A stretch of DNA of 64,000 nucleotides, taken from NCBI RefSeq assembly GCF_003611275.1, contig NZ_CP020694.1:62001-126000 (forward strand). Direction: 5' to 3'. Both the position numbers and the translations under genes were made by a program. Source of the stretch: Sulfitobacter sp. D7 (GTDB lineage Bacteria; Pseudomonadota; Alphaproteobacteria; Rhodobacterales; Rhodobacteraceae). The notes beneath the pieces are model-generated. The model saw only the letters and a program-made list of their open reading frames with translations, had not been told where the DNA came from and did not search any database. Every line of letters starts with the position of its first letter. Position 1 is the first letter of the stretch. Of the stretch, positions 19,194 to 27,655 are shown in pieces.

Positions 19194-19450
19194 CTGTCTT
19201 GCAGCAGCGCGTCGAGTTTGCCCGCACGGTCCAGCGCATAAAGTTCATCACAGCCGCCCACATGCACGTCCCCGATAAAGATCTGCGGCACGGTGCGGGC
19301 CCCGCCTGCACGCTGGATCATCTCTTGCTTGCGCTCTGGCTCTGACAGCACATCGACCTCATCAAAGGCCGCTCCCTTCTGGGTCAGCAGGCGTTTGGCG
19401 GAATGACAAAAACCGCAGAGCGGCGACGTATAGATTTCGACAGGTTGCAT
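19190..19450 (-). CDS. grxC: Glutaredoxin 3
   Basis: 86-residue thiol-disulfide oxidoreductase using glutathione. The active site is C12-G-F-C15, not the more common CPYC, with 'TVPQIFIGDVHVGGCDEL' giving the cis-proline and glutathione-binding glycines. The ATG at 19450 gives a standard-length protein; a longer in-frame reading runs back into comF and is not supported. The stop overlaps the nitrilase start. Confidence 0.92.
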   Translation of the reverse strand: MQPVEIYTSPLCGFCHSAKRLLTQKGAAFDEVDVLSEPERKQEMIQRAGGARTVPQIFIGDVHVGGCDELYALDRAGKLDALLQDR

Positions 19451-19487
19451 AGGATCACCCTTTGAACAGTTAACGTTGCACAGTGAT

Positions 19488-20219
19488 CTAGGTCTCTTTG
19501 GCCACGCGCGCCAGTGCCAGCACGAAAACGGGGCCGGAACCGGCGGCAAGACATGCCTCTGTGCAGGCGGTCAGTGTAGCGCCAGAGGTGAACACATCGT
19601 CCACCAAAATCACCGGTCGCATGATGATACGGTGTCGCCGCCGCGGATGAACTGCGATCGCTTCCTGCAGGACGCTGTACCGTTCCGCCCGACCCAACCC
19701 ATCCAGCGACGGCGTGTGCCGGACGCGCTGCAACAGATCGGGACACCAACTGCGGCCGGTTTCAGCCGACAGGGCTTTGGCCAGCAAGGCGGATTGGTTG
19801 TAGCGCCGTTTCAGCAAACGCCGCCAATGCAGCGGAACCGGCGCGATCAGAGCCGTATCAGGCAAGAGGCCCTGCGCCGCCTGCGCCATCCACCGCGCGC
19901 CCGGGCGCGCGATCTCTTGGCGGTCACCGTGTTTCAGCGCCAAGACCAGCCTGCGCCCCATATCGCGATAGAGCAGCGCCGTGCGGCCCTGTGCCCAAGG
20001 CCGCGGCGTGGCAAGACAAGCATCACAATGCGGTGAAGCCACATCACCGCCGCCCGGCAGCGGCACGCCGCAGGCGTCGCAGACCGTGCCACCGATAAAG
20101 CCCGTGTCGCGCCAACAGGTGCCGCAAAGCCCAAAATCTGCATCGACCAAACCGCCGCAGCCCAAACAGCGGGGCGGATAGATCAGTGATACTGCTGTTT
20201 GAAGTCCCCGTGGCGGCAT
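19488..20219 (-). CDS. comF: ComF-family phosphoribosyltransferase-like protein
   Basis: 243 residues. The N-terminus holds a zinc-ribbon-like set of cysteines ('PPRCLGCGG', 'GLCGTCW', 'VCDACG', 'HCDACL') and the C-terminus a PRPP-binding loop 'VILVDDVFTSGATLTAC' near 205-221. ComF proteins assist natural transformation by handling single-stranded DNA; whether this strain is competent cannot be told. It heads the minus-strand group comF-grxC-nitrilase-MarR and is divergent from the methyltransferase gene. Confidence 0.9.
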   Translation of the reverse strand: MPPRGLQTAVSLIYPPRCLGCGGLVDADFGLCGTCWRDTGFIGGTVCDACGVPLPGGGDVASPHCDACLATPRPWAQGRTALLYRDMGRRLVLALKHGDRQEIARPGARWMAQAAQGLLPDTALIAPVPLHWRRLLKRRYNQSALLAKALSAETGRSWCPDLLQRVRHTPSLDGLGRAERYSVLQEAIAVHPRRRHRIIMRPVILVDDVFTSGATLTACTEACLAAGSGPVFVLALARVAKET

Positions 20220-20233
20220 TCTATGTGTTCCTC

Positions 20234-21052
20234 ATGACAGCACAGCCCACACTGACCGACCCCAAGGCCCTCGCCCACCGCCGCGCCCGCGCGACGGTGC
20301 GGGGCATGTTCTTGCAACAGGCAGCCGCCGATGAGGTTCAGGATCGGGTGGGATTGGTTAAGAAAGCGTTTACCGCTCCAGCCATCGTGACCGCTTTCCC
20401 GCAGGTCTGGGCAGCCGCCTTCCCCGAGGCCCAGATTATCCCCGAGGCCGAAGTGCTGGCGCTGGAACCGCAGGCCCATGATCTGGTGATCCACGCCATG
20501 GGGCTGCATTGGGCGAATGACCCGATCGGCCAGCTGATCCAATGCCGCCGTGCGCTGCGGCCCGATGGGCTGTTGCACGCCGTGGCGCTTGGCGGGCAAA
20601 CCCTGCATGAACTGCGCGCCTGCCTTGGCCAAGCTGAAGCCGAAGTGACCGGCGGCCTGTCGCCGCGCATCGCCCCGATGGGGGAACTGCGCGACCTTGG
20701 CGCGCTGTTGCAACGCGCCGGACTGGCGCTGCCGGTGGCCGATAGCCAACCGCTGACCGTGGAGTACGAAAACGCTTGGGCCCTGATGCGCGACCTGCGC
20801 GAGATGGGTGAGACCAACGCCCTGCAAGCCCGCCTGCGCCGCCCCACGGGCCGCGCGGTTCTGACCCGCGCGGCAGAGCTTTACGCCACCCACTTCACCG
20901 CCGCATCAGGCCGGGTTACCGCGACCTTCGATATGATCTTCCTCGCCGGGTGGGCACCGGATGAAAGCCAGCAGAAACCCCTGCGCCCCGGATCGGCCCA
21001 ACAGCGGCTTGCAGATGCGCTGAATAGTCGCGAGGAGCCGCTCCCCGATTGA
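20234..21052 (+). CDS. Methyltransferase-fold protein with degenerate SAM motif (NDUFAF5/BioC-like)
   Basis: 272 residues. The later half of a class I methyltransferase is clear: 'HDLVIHAMGLHWANDPIGQL' (motif II/post-II region), 'RRALRPDGLLHAVALGG' (motif III) and a C-terminal 'GRVTATFDMIFLAGWAP' typical of the NDUFAF5 group. However, the glycine-rich motif I expected near residue 45-60 is absent; that stretch reads 'FTAPAIVTAFPQVWAAAFPE'. It may not bind SAM normally. The ATG at 20234 is preferred over an upstream start at 20186 that overlaps comF. Confidence 0.78.
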   Translation: MTAQPTLTDPKALAHRRARATVRGMFLQQAAADEVQDRVGLVKKAFTAPAIVTAFPQVWAAAFPEAQIIPEAEVLALEPQAHDLVIHAMGLHWANDPIGQLIQCRRALRPDGLLHAVALGGQTLHELRACLGQAEAEVTGGLSPRIAPMGELRDLGALLQRAGLALPVADSQPLTVEYENAWALMRDLREMGETNALQARLRRPTGRAVLTRAAELYATHFTAASGRVTATFDMIFLAGWAPDESQQKPLRPGSAQQRLADALNSREEPLPD

Positions 21053-21103
21053 CCCAATCTGCAAAGCGGCTATCTCTGCGCGGATCATATGCGAGGAAAC
21101 CCC

Positions 21104-22177
21104 ATGCAGGCAGCCCAGCCCCAATCCGCCCAACCAGACTCCGGCCAACCGGAACACGGCCCCAACGACCACCCCAAAGTCCCGCGTCCCAAGGTTGGCG
21201 TCCTGCTCGCCAACCTCGGCACGCCGGACGGCTATGACTATTGGTCGATGCGCCGCTACCTAAGCGAGTTCCTCTCGGACCGCCGGGTGATCGACTACAG
21301 CCCGTGGAAATGGCAGCCACTGTTGCAGACGGTGATCCTTTCCAAACGCCCCTTCACCAGCGGCGCGGCCTATAAATCCATCTGGAACGAGGCCGAGAAC
21401 GAGAGCCCGCTGGCGACGATCACCAAGTCGCAGACTGCCAAGATCAAGGCGGCGCTGCAGGCGCGTTACGGTGACGATGTGATGGTCGATTACGCCATGC
21501 GCTACGGCAACCCATCGACCCGGTCCAAGGTCGAAGCGATGACCGCCGCAGGGTGCCAGAAGATCCTGTTTTTCCCGCTGTATCCGCAATATGCCGGGGC
21601 CACGACCGCAACGGCGAATGACGCTTTCTTTGCCGCGCTGGCCAAAGAGAAATGGCAGCCTGCGTCGCGCACCGTTGCCCCCTATTTCGACCGCCCCGAC
21701 TATATCGAAGCGCTGGCCCAATCGGTTGAGCGTGCCTATGCCGCGAAGGACAAAAAGCCCAACCTGCTGGTCTGCTCCTACCACGGTCTGCCGCAGCGCT
21801 ATCTGATGGAGGGCGACCCCTATCATTGCCAATGTCAGAAAACGACGCGCCTGCTGAAAGAGCGTCTGGGCTGGGGCGACAGCGAGATCATGACGACTTT
21901 CCAGTCGCAGTTCGGCCCCGAGGAATGGCTGCAACCCTATACGGTCGAAGAGGTCGCCCGACAGGCCAAGGCTGGCAAGAAAAGCATCGCCGTCTGCGCG
22001 CCTGCCTTCTCGGCCGACTGCATCGAAACGCTCGAAGAGATCAACGAAGAGATCAAGGAAAGCTTTGAAGAGGCCGGCGGCGAGGATTTCACCTATATCC
22101 CCTGCCTGAACGATGATGCCGCGCATATCGAGGCACTGACCACGATCATCAGTGAAAATCTGGCTGGCTGGGTCTAA
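21104..22177 (+). CDS. hemH: Ferrochelatase
   Basis: Inserts ferrous iron into protoporphyrin IX, the last step of heme synthesis. 357 residues from the ATG at 21104, which has a GAGGAA ribosome site; an in-frame ATG five codons earlier is possible. The N-terminus has an extra Gln/Pro-rich stretch (about 1-30). The core shows 'VGVLLANLGTPDG', 'FPLYPQYAGATTA' and the catalytic 'CSYHGLPQRYL' His block, and 'CAPAFSADCIETLEEI' with the conserved Glu. Two other heme genes, hemW and hemJ, lie elsewhere in the window. Confidence 0.95.
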   Translation: MQAAQPQSAQPDSGQPEHGPNDHPKVPRPKVGVLLANLGTPDGYDYWSMRRYLSEFLSDRRVIDYSPWKWQPLLQTVILSKRPFTSGAAYKSIWNEAENESPLATITKSQTAKIKAALQARYGDDVMVDYAMRYGNPSTRSKVEAMTAAGCQKILFFPLYPQYAGATTATANDAFFAALAKEKWQPASRTVAPYFDRPDYIEALAQSVERAYAAKDKKPNLLVCSYHGLPQRYLMEGDPYHCQCQKTTRLLKERLGWGDSEIMTTFQSQFGPEEWLQPYTVEEVARQAKAGKKSIAVCAPAFSADCIETLEEINEEIKESFEEAGGEDFTYIPCLNDDAAHIEALTTIISENLAGWV

Positions 22178-22233
22178 GCCCGCCTTGGGGTCGCTGCGGC
22201 GGCCCCTTTTTCAAAGCCATACGCAGAATACAA

Positions 22234-22260
22234 AAAAGGCGGTGCATTGCACCGCCTTTT
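22234..22260. terminator. Bidirectional terminator between hemH and the 60-residue gene
   Basis: AAAAGGCGGTGCA and TGCACCGCCTTTT form a 13-bp perfect stem with a single unpaired base at the centre. The A-run on one arm becomes a T-run on the other strand, so it can stop transcription from hemH (plus) and from the small exported-protein gene (minus). Confidence 0.85.
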
Positions 22261-22281
22261 CCGTTTGATCGTCAGTTCCGA

Positions 22282-22464
22282 TTAGTCGGAAGCAACAGCT
22301 GCGGCAACCAGTGCCAGCAGGATCAGGGGAACCAGGATGCCCGAGGACGAACCTGTTGTTTCTTCCACGATGACCGGTGCTTCGACGATCGGCTCGGCCA
22401 GCGAACCAGCAAAAGCAGTCGATGCAGCAGCGGACAGAGCAGCGGCGAGAACGAGTTTCTTCAT
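22282..22464 (-). CDS. Small exported or membrane protein of 60 residues
   Basis: An ATG at 22464 with a strong GGAGG site upstream gives a 60-residue product. It has a signal peptide (MKKLVLAAALSAAASTAFA), a short acidic linker rich in Glu, Pro and Val, and a C-terminal transmembrane helix (about 40-57) ending in Ala-Ser-Asp. I recall similar small proteins beside hemH in related genomes, but not a function. A longer in-frame start at 22515 is unsupported. Confidence 0.7.
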   Translation of the reverse strand: MKKLVLAAALSAAASTAFAGSLAEPIVEAPVIVEETTGSSSGILVPLILLALVAAAVASD

Positions 22465-22605
22465 AACATAACCTCCAGAATAGGCGTGCTGTATCATATA
22501 CATACACGCACCCAAGACTTACCTCGTAATCTCGTTCTAAACAGTATCGGCAAAAGTTTGCAAACCCGGAATCAGCTATTGCATCAAGGAATCAGGGGGA
22601 TGTCG

Positions 22606-23217
22606 TCAAATAAGCAACACCTGCGTGCCGACCTTTGTCATGGCAAAAAGTTCGGCGATATGTTCGTTATAGAGCCCAATGCAACCATTGGAAGACTTGC
22701 GGCCAATTTTTCTTGTGTCATGGGTTCCGTGGATACGGTAATACGTCCAGCTGAGGTACAGCGCATGGGTGCCCAGCGGGTTATCCGGGCCGGGCCCGAC
22801 ATAGGGCGGCCACTCGGGATTGCGCTTGAGCATGGAAGGCGTGGGACGCCAACTTGGCCCCTCGACCTTTTTGATGACACGGGTGCGGCCCCGGCGCGTG
22901 AGATCTTCGGTCAGCGGCACCGACGAGGGGTAGAGTTTGTAAACACTCTGGTCCTCGGACCAGTAATGCACCGCCCGGCTGTCGATATCGACCAGCACCG
23001 CGCCGTTGCGCGTGTTGCTGAAATAGGGGCGCCAATCCAACATCCGGAAGCTCGAGACATTGCGCTGGACCGATTCAGTCAGATCGCGCTCTGTCTCGGT
23101 CGTCGCGGAGGAGTTGAAAGAAGAGGTGCTTTGCGCCAGCGCCGGTGTGGCAAGCATCGCGGCGCTGCCAGCCAGAAAGCCACGGCGGCTCTTAATCGAA
23201 AAACGGTGAGCGGACAT
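22606..23217 (-). CDS. L,D-transpeptidase (YkuD domain), twin-arginine-type signal
   Basis: 203 residues. The N-terminus SRRGFLAGSAAML resembles a Tat signal. The YkuD catalytic signature 'HGTHDTRKIGRKSSNGCIGL' places the nucleophile at Cys179 and the conserved His about 17 residues earlier. These enzymes make 3-3 peptidoglycan crosslinks or attach proteins to the cell wall in the periplasm. The ATG at 23217 starts the signal directly; a longer in-frame version is unlikely. A second L,D-transpeptidase lies at 23950. Confidence 0.9.
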   Translation of the reverse strand: MSAHRFSIKSRRGFLAGSAAMLATPALAQSTSSFNSSATTETERDLTESVQRNVSSFRMLDWRPYFSNTRNGAVLVDIDSRAVHYWSEDQSVYKLYPSSVPLTEDLTRRGRTRVIKKVEGPSWRPTPSMLKRNPEWPPYVGPGPDNPLGTHALYLSWTYYRIHGTHDTRKIGRKSSNGCIGLYNEHIAELFAMTKVGTQVLLI

Positions 23218-23384
23218 GGAGCGTCTCCAAACTGAAATTATGCTAATTAACGCCATATATATGGCTCGAAAGACGCAGTTTCAATTGAAACCGGCCCCAT
23301 ACGGCAGAGTCACGCCTATGTGCGTTTGAACTGCAACGCGCCCCGATGTAAGGCAGAAAAAATCTCATTGCGTGGAGCGCTCAT

Positions 23385-23882
23385 ATGATCCGTATCCTGT
23401 CCATCCTGCTGGCGCTGACGGTTGCGCTGTCTGCCTGTGCCCCGTCCAGCACGAGTGGCGGCAAAGCCGGCGGTTCCTACCGCATCAGCCGTTCCGACGC
23501 GGGTACAATCCAATTCCGTATGCTCGACTCGGTGAATGCGCTGCGCAGCTCGGCTGGGGTCACGCCTTTGGCGCTGGATGCCAAACTGAACGCCGCCGCC
23601 GCGACCCACTCGCGCGATATGTCGGTGCAAAACCGTCCATGGCACTTCGGCTCTGACGGGTCGTCGCCGATCGACCGTATCCAGCGCGTTGGCTATACCG
23701 GCGGTCTGGTCGGCGAAGTCATCTCGGAAACCTATGAGACCGAGCTTGAGACCCTCGCCGCCTGGATGGAGCAGCCAGACACCCGCCGCATCTTGATGGC
23801 ACCCGATGGCCGTCAGATGGGTTTCTCTTGGTATCAGGAAAACGGCGGCAAGATCTGGTGGACGCTGGTCGTCGGCAACTGA
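23385..23882 (+). CDS. CAP/SCP-domain lipoprotein
   Basis: 165 residues. A lipoprotein signal ends in the lipobox Leu-Ser-Ala-Cys (cysteine at about 18). The CAP domain follows from about residue 40: 'LDSVNALRSSAGVTPLALDAKL', 'AAATHSRDMSVQNRPWHFGSDGSSP' (the metal-binding His pair region) and 'VGEVISETYETELETLAAWM'. Bacterial CAP proteins are exported and of mostly unknown function, some cell-wall linked. It is flanked on both sides by L,D-transpeptidases. Confidence 0.87.
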   Translation: MIRILSILLALTVALSACAPSSTSGGKAGGSYRISRSDAGTIQFRMLDSVNALRSSAGVTPLALDAKLNAAAATHSRDMSVQNRPWHFGSDGSSPIDRIQRVGYTGGLVGEVISETYETELETLAAWMEQPDTRRILMAPDGRQMGFSWYQENGGKIWWTLVVGN

Positions 23883-23906
23883 TCTTTCGCTGAACAAGCG
23901 GTTTAT

Positions 23907-23935
23907 CCGGCCCCTGCGGGGGCCGGTTTCGTTTT
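23907..23935 (+). terminator. Rho-independent terminator of the CAP-domain gene
   Basis: CCGGCCCC (23907-23914) pairs with GGGGCCGG (23919-23926) around a TGCG tetraloop, followed by TTTCGTTTT. It begins 24 bases after the stop and sits before the convergent L,D-transpeptidase gene. Confidence 0.8.
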
Positions 23936-23949
23936 AACCGACCCGGTGA

Positions 23950-24447
23950 TCAGGGTGTGATCAGGATCGGCGTGCCATCGCGCACCATCGCATAGACATC
24001 TTCGATCTCTTTGTTGGTGACCGCGATACAGCCCCAAGTCCAATCGGTCTTTTCTTTCTGCCGCGGGTCTTTTTGCCCGTGAATAAAGATATCGCCGCCG
24101 GGGCTTTTGCCCATGGCGCGGGCGGTCTCGATATCCCGTGCGTTGGGGTAATCGATCCCGACGGAAAGATGAAAGCGGCTGTTCGGATTGCGACGGTCGA
24201 TTCGGTACAGCCCTTCGGGCGTGCGCCCATCCCCCTCAAAGGTCTTGTGACCCACAGGAGCGAAGCCCAGCTTGATCGGATAGTCTTCCAACACGCGGTT
24301 ATGATGCAACAGCATCATGCGACGTTGGCTTTTGTTCACAACCACATAGGTCACTTCGGGACCATTGTATCGTTTGAATTTACTGTTGCTGCACGCCCCA
24401 AGCGCCACCATAGCGGTGCCGCCAAGTATCATTGTCCTGCGCTTCAT
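23950..24447 (-). CDS. L,D-transpeptidase (YkuD domain) lipoprotein
   Basis: 165 residues. The signal peptide ends in a lipobox (Leu-Gly-Ala-Cys, cysteine at about 19). The YkuD domain covers the rest: 'VVNKSQRRMMLLHHNRVLEDY', 'TPEGLYRIDRRNP', 'IFIHGQKD' (catalytic His about 123) and 'DWTWGCIAVTN' (nucleophile Cys140). Expected to act on periplasmic peptidoglycan. The ATG at 24447 gives the lipoprotein signal; a start at 24519 adds 24 residues before it and is rejected. It is convergent with the CAP lipoprotein gene. Confidence 0.9.
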   Translation of the reverse strand: MKRRTMILGGTAMVALGACSNSKFKRYNGPEVTYVVVNKSQRRMMLLHHNRVLEDYPIKLGFAPVGHKTFEGDGRTPEGLYRIDRRNPNSRFHLSVGIDYPNARDIETARAMGKSPGGDIFIHGQKDPRQKEKTDWTWGCIAVTNKEIEDVYAMVRDGTPILITP

Positions 24448-24561
24448 CACTGTGCCCTCAAAGCCCCGGCCATTCCGGCCCTTTTTACCTGAGCTACCAC
24501 AATGAGGGATTAATTTCATTCAAAAAGAGGTGATGAGCCGAGCCAAATGCAGCCCTTTTGC

Positions 24562-25785
24562 CTAACCTTCCGGCAGTGTCAGGCAAGCAGAAAGCTCCAC
24601 ATGCGACGACCAGCGAAACTGGTCCACGACCTGCACCCAGTCCAGCCGATACCCTGCCGCCACCATATTTTGCACATCACGGGCAAAGCTGACCGGGTTG
24701 CAAGAAACATAGGCCACGCGCGGCACCCCGGCGCGGATGATCTCGGCCACCTGCGCCTCGGCCCCGGCGCGGGGCGGGTCCAGTACGACGGCGTCGATCT
24801 TGGCCAATTCATCCGGCAAGAGCGGACGGCGGAACAGATCGCGTGTCTCAACGGTGAGCGGTTTGGCCCCCTTGGCCCGTCGCCAGCCGCCCTCAAGCGC
24901 GGCGATCATCTCGGCATCGCCCTCAACCGCATGAACCCGCGCCTTTTGCGCCAGTGGCAAAGCGAAGGTCCCGCAGCCTGCGAACAGGTCCGCCACGGTC
25001 TCGGCCTCCCCCACGGCATCCACGACGGCGGCGCGCAGGGCCGCTTCGCCATGGCGGGTGGCTTGCAAAAACGCGCCCGGCGGGGGCGTGACCGCTGCGT
25101 TGCCAAAGCGCTGCGCGGGCGGCGCACGCATCGCGATCACCTCGCCATTCCAAGTCAGCCGTGCTAGCGCCAAAGCCTCACAGGTCTGCGCCAACTGTTG
25201 CCTCAGCGGCCCATCGAGCGGTTTGCCATTGGCAACCGACACGTCCAGCCCCTCTTCCGACAGCGTCACGGTCACGGCCAATTCGGCCTTGCGGCTGGTG
25301 CCGATCAGCGCCAGTTCCTCTGCAACCTTCAACCCCGGCAAAAGCGCGGGGTCGACCAACTGACAGCCCGGCACCTCGATCAACACGTCGGAAGCGCGGC
25401 CATGGAACCCCGCCATGGCGCCCTTTTTCGTGCGGCGCGCAGCAAAGGTGGCCCGGCGGCGCGATTGCGCGGGTGAGGTTTGGATGGGGCGAAATTCTGT
25501 CTCTAACCCATGCGCCGACAGCGCATTGCGCACCACATCAACCTTCCACGCAGCCACGAAATCATCTGCGGCATGCTGCAACTGGCAGCCCCCGCAGGAT
25601 TTGAAATGGCGGCACGGCGGCGCGACCCGCTGTCCTGACGGCGTAACGATCCGCACGTCGCGCAGCTGTTGGCCCTCGACCTCACCGCTGACGGTTTCCC
25701 CCGGCAGGGTCATCGGAGCAAAGATCGGACCTTCGGCGATGCCGTCGCCGTGGTGGCCAAGGCGCAAGATGTGATGTTCTGTCAT
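24562..25785 (-). CDS. Class I SAM-dependent uridine-5-methyltransferase of RNA (RlmD/TrmA family)
   Basis: 407 residues. An N-terminal TRAM-like part (1-50), an iron-sulfur cluster motif with C58, C64, C67 and C141, SAM motif 'VADLFAGCGTFALPLA', 'LDPPRAGAE' and the catalytic nucleophile Cys362 in 'YVSCNPVSFARD' are all visible. The family methylates C5 of uridine in 23S rRNA or tRNA; which one cannot be decided here. The start at 25785 agrees with the family's N-terminus. Confidence 0.9.
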   Translation of the reverse strand: MTEHHILRLGHHGDGIAEGPIFAPMTLPGETVSGEVEGQQLRDVRIVTPSGQRVAPPCRHFKSCGGCQLQHAADDFVAAWKVDVVRNALSAHGLETEFRPIQTSPAQSRRRATFAARRTKKGAMAGFHGRASDVLIEVPGCQLVDPALLPGLKVAEELALIGTSRKAELAVTVTLSEEGLDVSVANGKPLDGPLRQQLAQTCEALALARLTWNGEVIAMRAPPAQRFGNAAVTPPPGAFLQATRHGEAALRAAVVDAVGEAETVADLFAGCGTFALPLAQKARVHAVEGDAEMIAALEGGWRRAKGAKPLTVETRDLFRRPLLPDELAKIDAVVLDPPRAGAEAQVAEIIRAGVPRVAYVSCNPVSFARDVQNMVAAGYRLDWVQVVDQFRWSSHVELSACLTLPEG

Positions 25786-25822
25786 AGCCTGCCCATAGCG
25801 CGGCAAAGGCCACAGCGAAAGC

Positions 25823-27655
25823 CTATTCCGCCGCCCTCACATCCAGAAACCCGCCTGACTGACGATGCCAATAGCGTGCATAAAGCCCATCTTGGGCAAG
25901 CAGATCAGCATGGCTGCCGATCTCTGCGATGCGGCCTGCGTCCAACACCATGATGCGGTCCATCTCTGTCAGGGTCGATAGGCGGTGGGCGATGGCCAGC
26001 ACGGTTTTGCCTTCCATCACGCGGTCTAGGGTCTGCTGGATGGCCGCCTCAACTTCGCTATCCAGCGCGCTTGTCGCCTCGTCCAGCACCAGTATGGGCG
26101 CGTCTTTCAGGATCGCTCGGGCCAAGGCGATGCGCTGACGCTGCCCACCCGAAAGCTTCACCCCACGCTCCCCCAGATGCGCGTCATAGCCGCGGCGGCC
26201 TTTGTGATCCTCGAGTTCCTGAATGAATTCATGCGCTTCGGCACGTTCGGCCGCCGCGATAACCTCGGCCTCGGTCGCATCGGGCCGCCCGTAAAGGATG
26301 TTGTCCCGTGCCGAACGGTTGAACATCGCGGTTTCTTGCGTGACCATGCCGATATTGCGCCGCAAGCTCTCTTGCGTGACTTCCGATGTATCCATTCCGT
26401 CAATCACGATCTTGCCCTGTTCCGGTTCATAGAGCCGTAAAAGCAGCGCAACGAGGGTCGATTTCCCTGCCCCCGAGGCACCAACGATCCCCAGCTTCTC
26501 GCCCGGTTTGATGGTCAGTGAAATTTGGTCGATCCCACCCGTCTGGCGGCCATAGGCAAAGCCGAGGTCGCGCAGTTCGATCTGCCCGGCCTCCACGACC
26601 AATTCCTGCGCATCAGGCCCATCATCCAACCGCACGCGCGGCGTCAGGGTGCGCATCCCGTCTTCGACCTCACCAATGTTGGAATAGATCGCCATCAGCG
26701 TGAAAGACACCCAGCCGGTCATCTGCGCGATACGGATCGCGATGGCACCCGAGGCCACGATATCCCCCTCGCTCGCCATGCCGCGCTGCCACAGCAGGAT
26801 CGTGCCGCCCAACAGCAGAACCGGCAGAAGCCCGGCAAGGCTCATCAGCGCCAAACGGAACCCTGCGGCGAGATAGCCAAACTCCAGCGCCCGGGCCCGA
26901 AAGCTTTGCATCGCGGAAAGCGCTGCGCGGTCCTCGTGATCGGCATGGGCAAAGAGTTTCACCGTTTTGATATTGGTGATCGTATCCACCACCTGCCCCG
27001 ACACCAACGCCCGCGCCCCGGCACGGCCCGCCGCCCGCTTGCGCACGCGCGGCAAGAACCAGTTGATCAGCGCCAGATACATGACCAGCCAGACCGAAAA
27101 CCCAACCGCCACGCGCCAATCGATCGCCAGAAGCAGCGCCACCGACCCCACGAGGGAGGCGAGCGCAAAGGCCACCACGTTGATCACCTCAGCCGCCACG
27201 TCCGTCACCGCCCGCGCCGCCTGCATCTGCTTTTGCGCGATACGCCCGGCGAAGTCTTCGTCAAAGAAATTTACGTTCTGCCCCAGCGTCCAACGGTGCA
27301 AACGCGACAGCACCAGCGGGTTGACATTGGGCTGCACCATGATCGCGTTCGAGGCCGAGGACAGGCCGAACAGCACAGGCCGCGCCACCAGAAAGAACGC
27401 CACCGCGCCCAGTACTAACACCAGACTGCTGCCTTCGAAAAACCGCTCTGGGCCCGTGCTGACCGTGGCATCGATGACCTTGCCCAAAATCCACGCCGTG
27501 CCCGCCTCCATCGCGCCGGCGGCTGCCGACAGAAAGGCCGCGAGCCAGAGCACCGGCCAAGCGCCCGACAGGCACCAGCGCATGAAAGCCCCCAGCGTTT
27601 GCGGCGGCGGGCCATCGGCGGGGTGAAACGGATTGATCCAGTTCGAAATGCTCAC
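25823..27655 (-). CDS. ABC exporter, fused membrane and ATPase domains (second of a pair)
   Basis: 610 residues. Six predicted membrane helices fill about 30-320. The nucleotide-binding domain has Walker A 'GASGAGKST' near 390, Q-loop 'GMVTQE', the signature 'LSGGQRQR' and Walker B 'ILVLDEATSALD', then 'AHRLST' with the H-switch. Both ATP sites look intact. It overlaps the neighbouring exporter gene by 4 bases (ATGA), so the two probably form a heterodimer. The substrate cannot be told. Confidence 0.9.
   Translation of the reverse strand: MSISNWINPFHPADGPPPQTLGAFMRWCLSGAWPVLWLAAFLSAAAGAMEAGTAWILGKVIDATVSTGPERFFEGSSLVLVLGAVAFFLVARPVLFGLSSASNAIMVQPNVNPLVLSRLHRWTLGQNVNFFDEDFAGRIAQKQMQAARAVTDVAAEVINVVAFALASLVGSVALLLAIDWRVAVGFSVWLVMYLALINWFLPRVRKRAAGRAGARALVSGQVVDTITNIKTVKLFAHADHEDRAALSAMQSFRARALEFGYLAAGFRLALMSLAGLLPVLLLGGTILLWQRGMASEGDIVASGAIAIRIAQMTGWVSFTLMAIYSNIGEVEDGMRTLTPRVRLDDGPDAQELVVEAGQIELRDLGFAYGRQTGGIDQISLTIKPGEKLGIVGASGAGKSTLVALLLRLYEPEQGKIVIDGMDTSEVTQESLRRNIGMVTQETAMFNRSARDNILYGRPDATEAEVIAAAERAEAHEFIQELEDHKGRRGYDAHLGERGVKLSGGQRQRIALARAILKDAPILVLDEATSALDSEVEAAIQQTLDRVMEGKTVLAIAHRLSTLTEMDRIMVLDAGRIAEIGSHADLLAQDGLYARYWHRQSGGFLDVRAAE

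Noticed and set aside
19401..19450. Unusual glutaredoxin active site (CGFC)
   Set aside because: I recall this variant as common among glutaredoxin 3 proteins of related roseobacters, so it is noted in the feature only.
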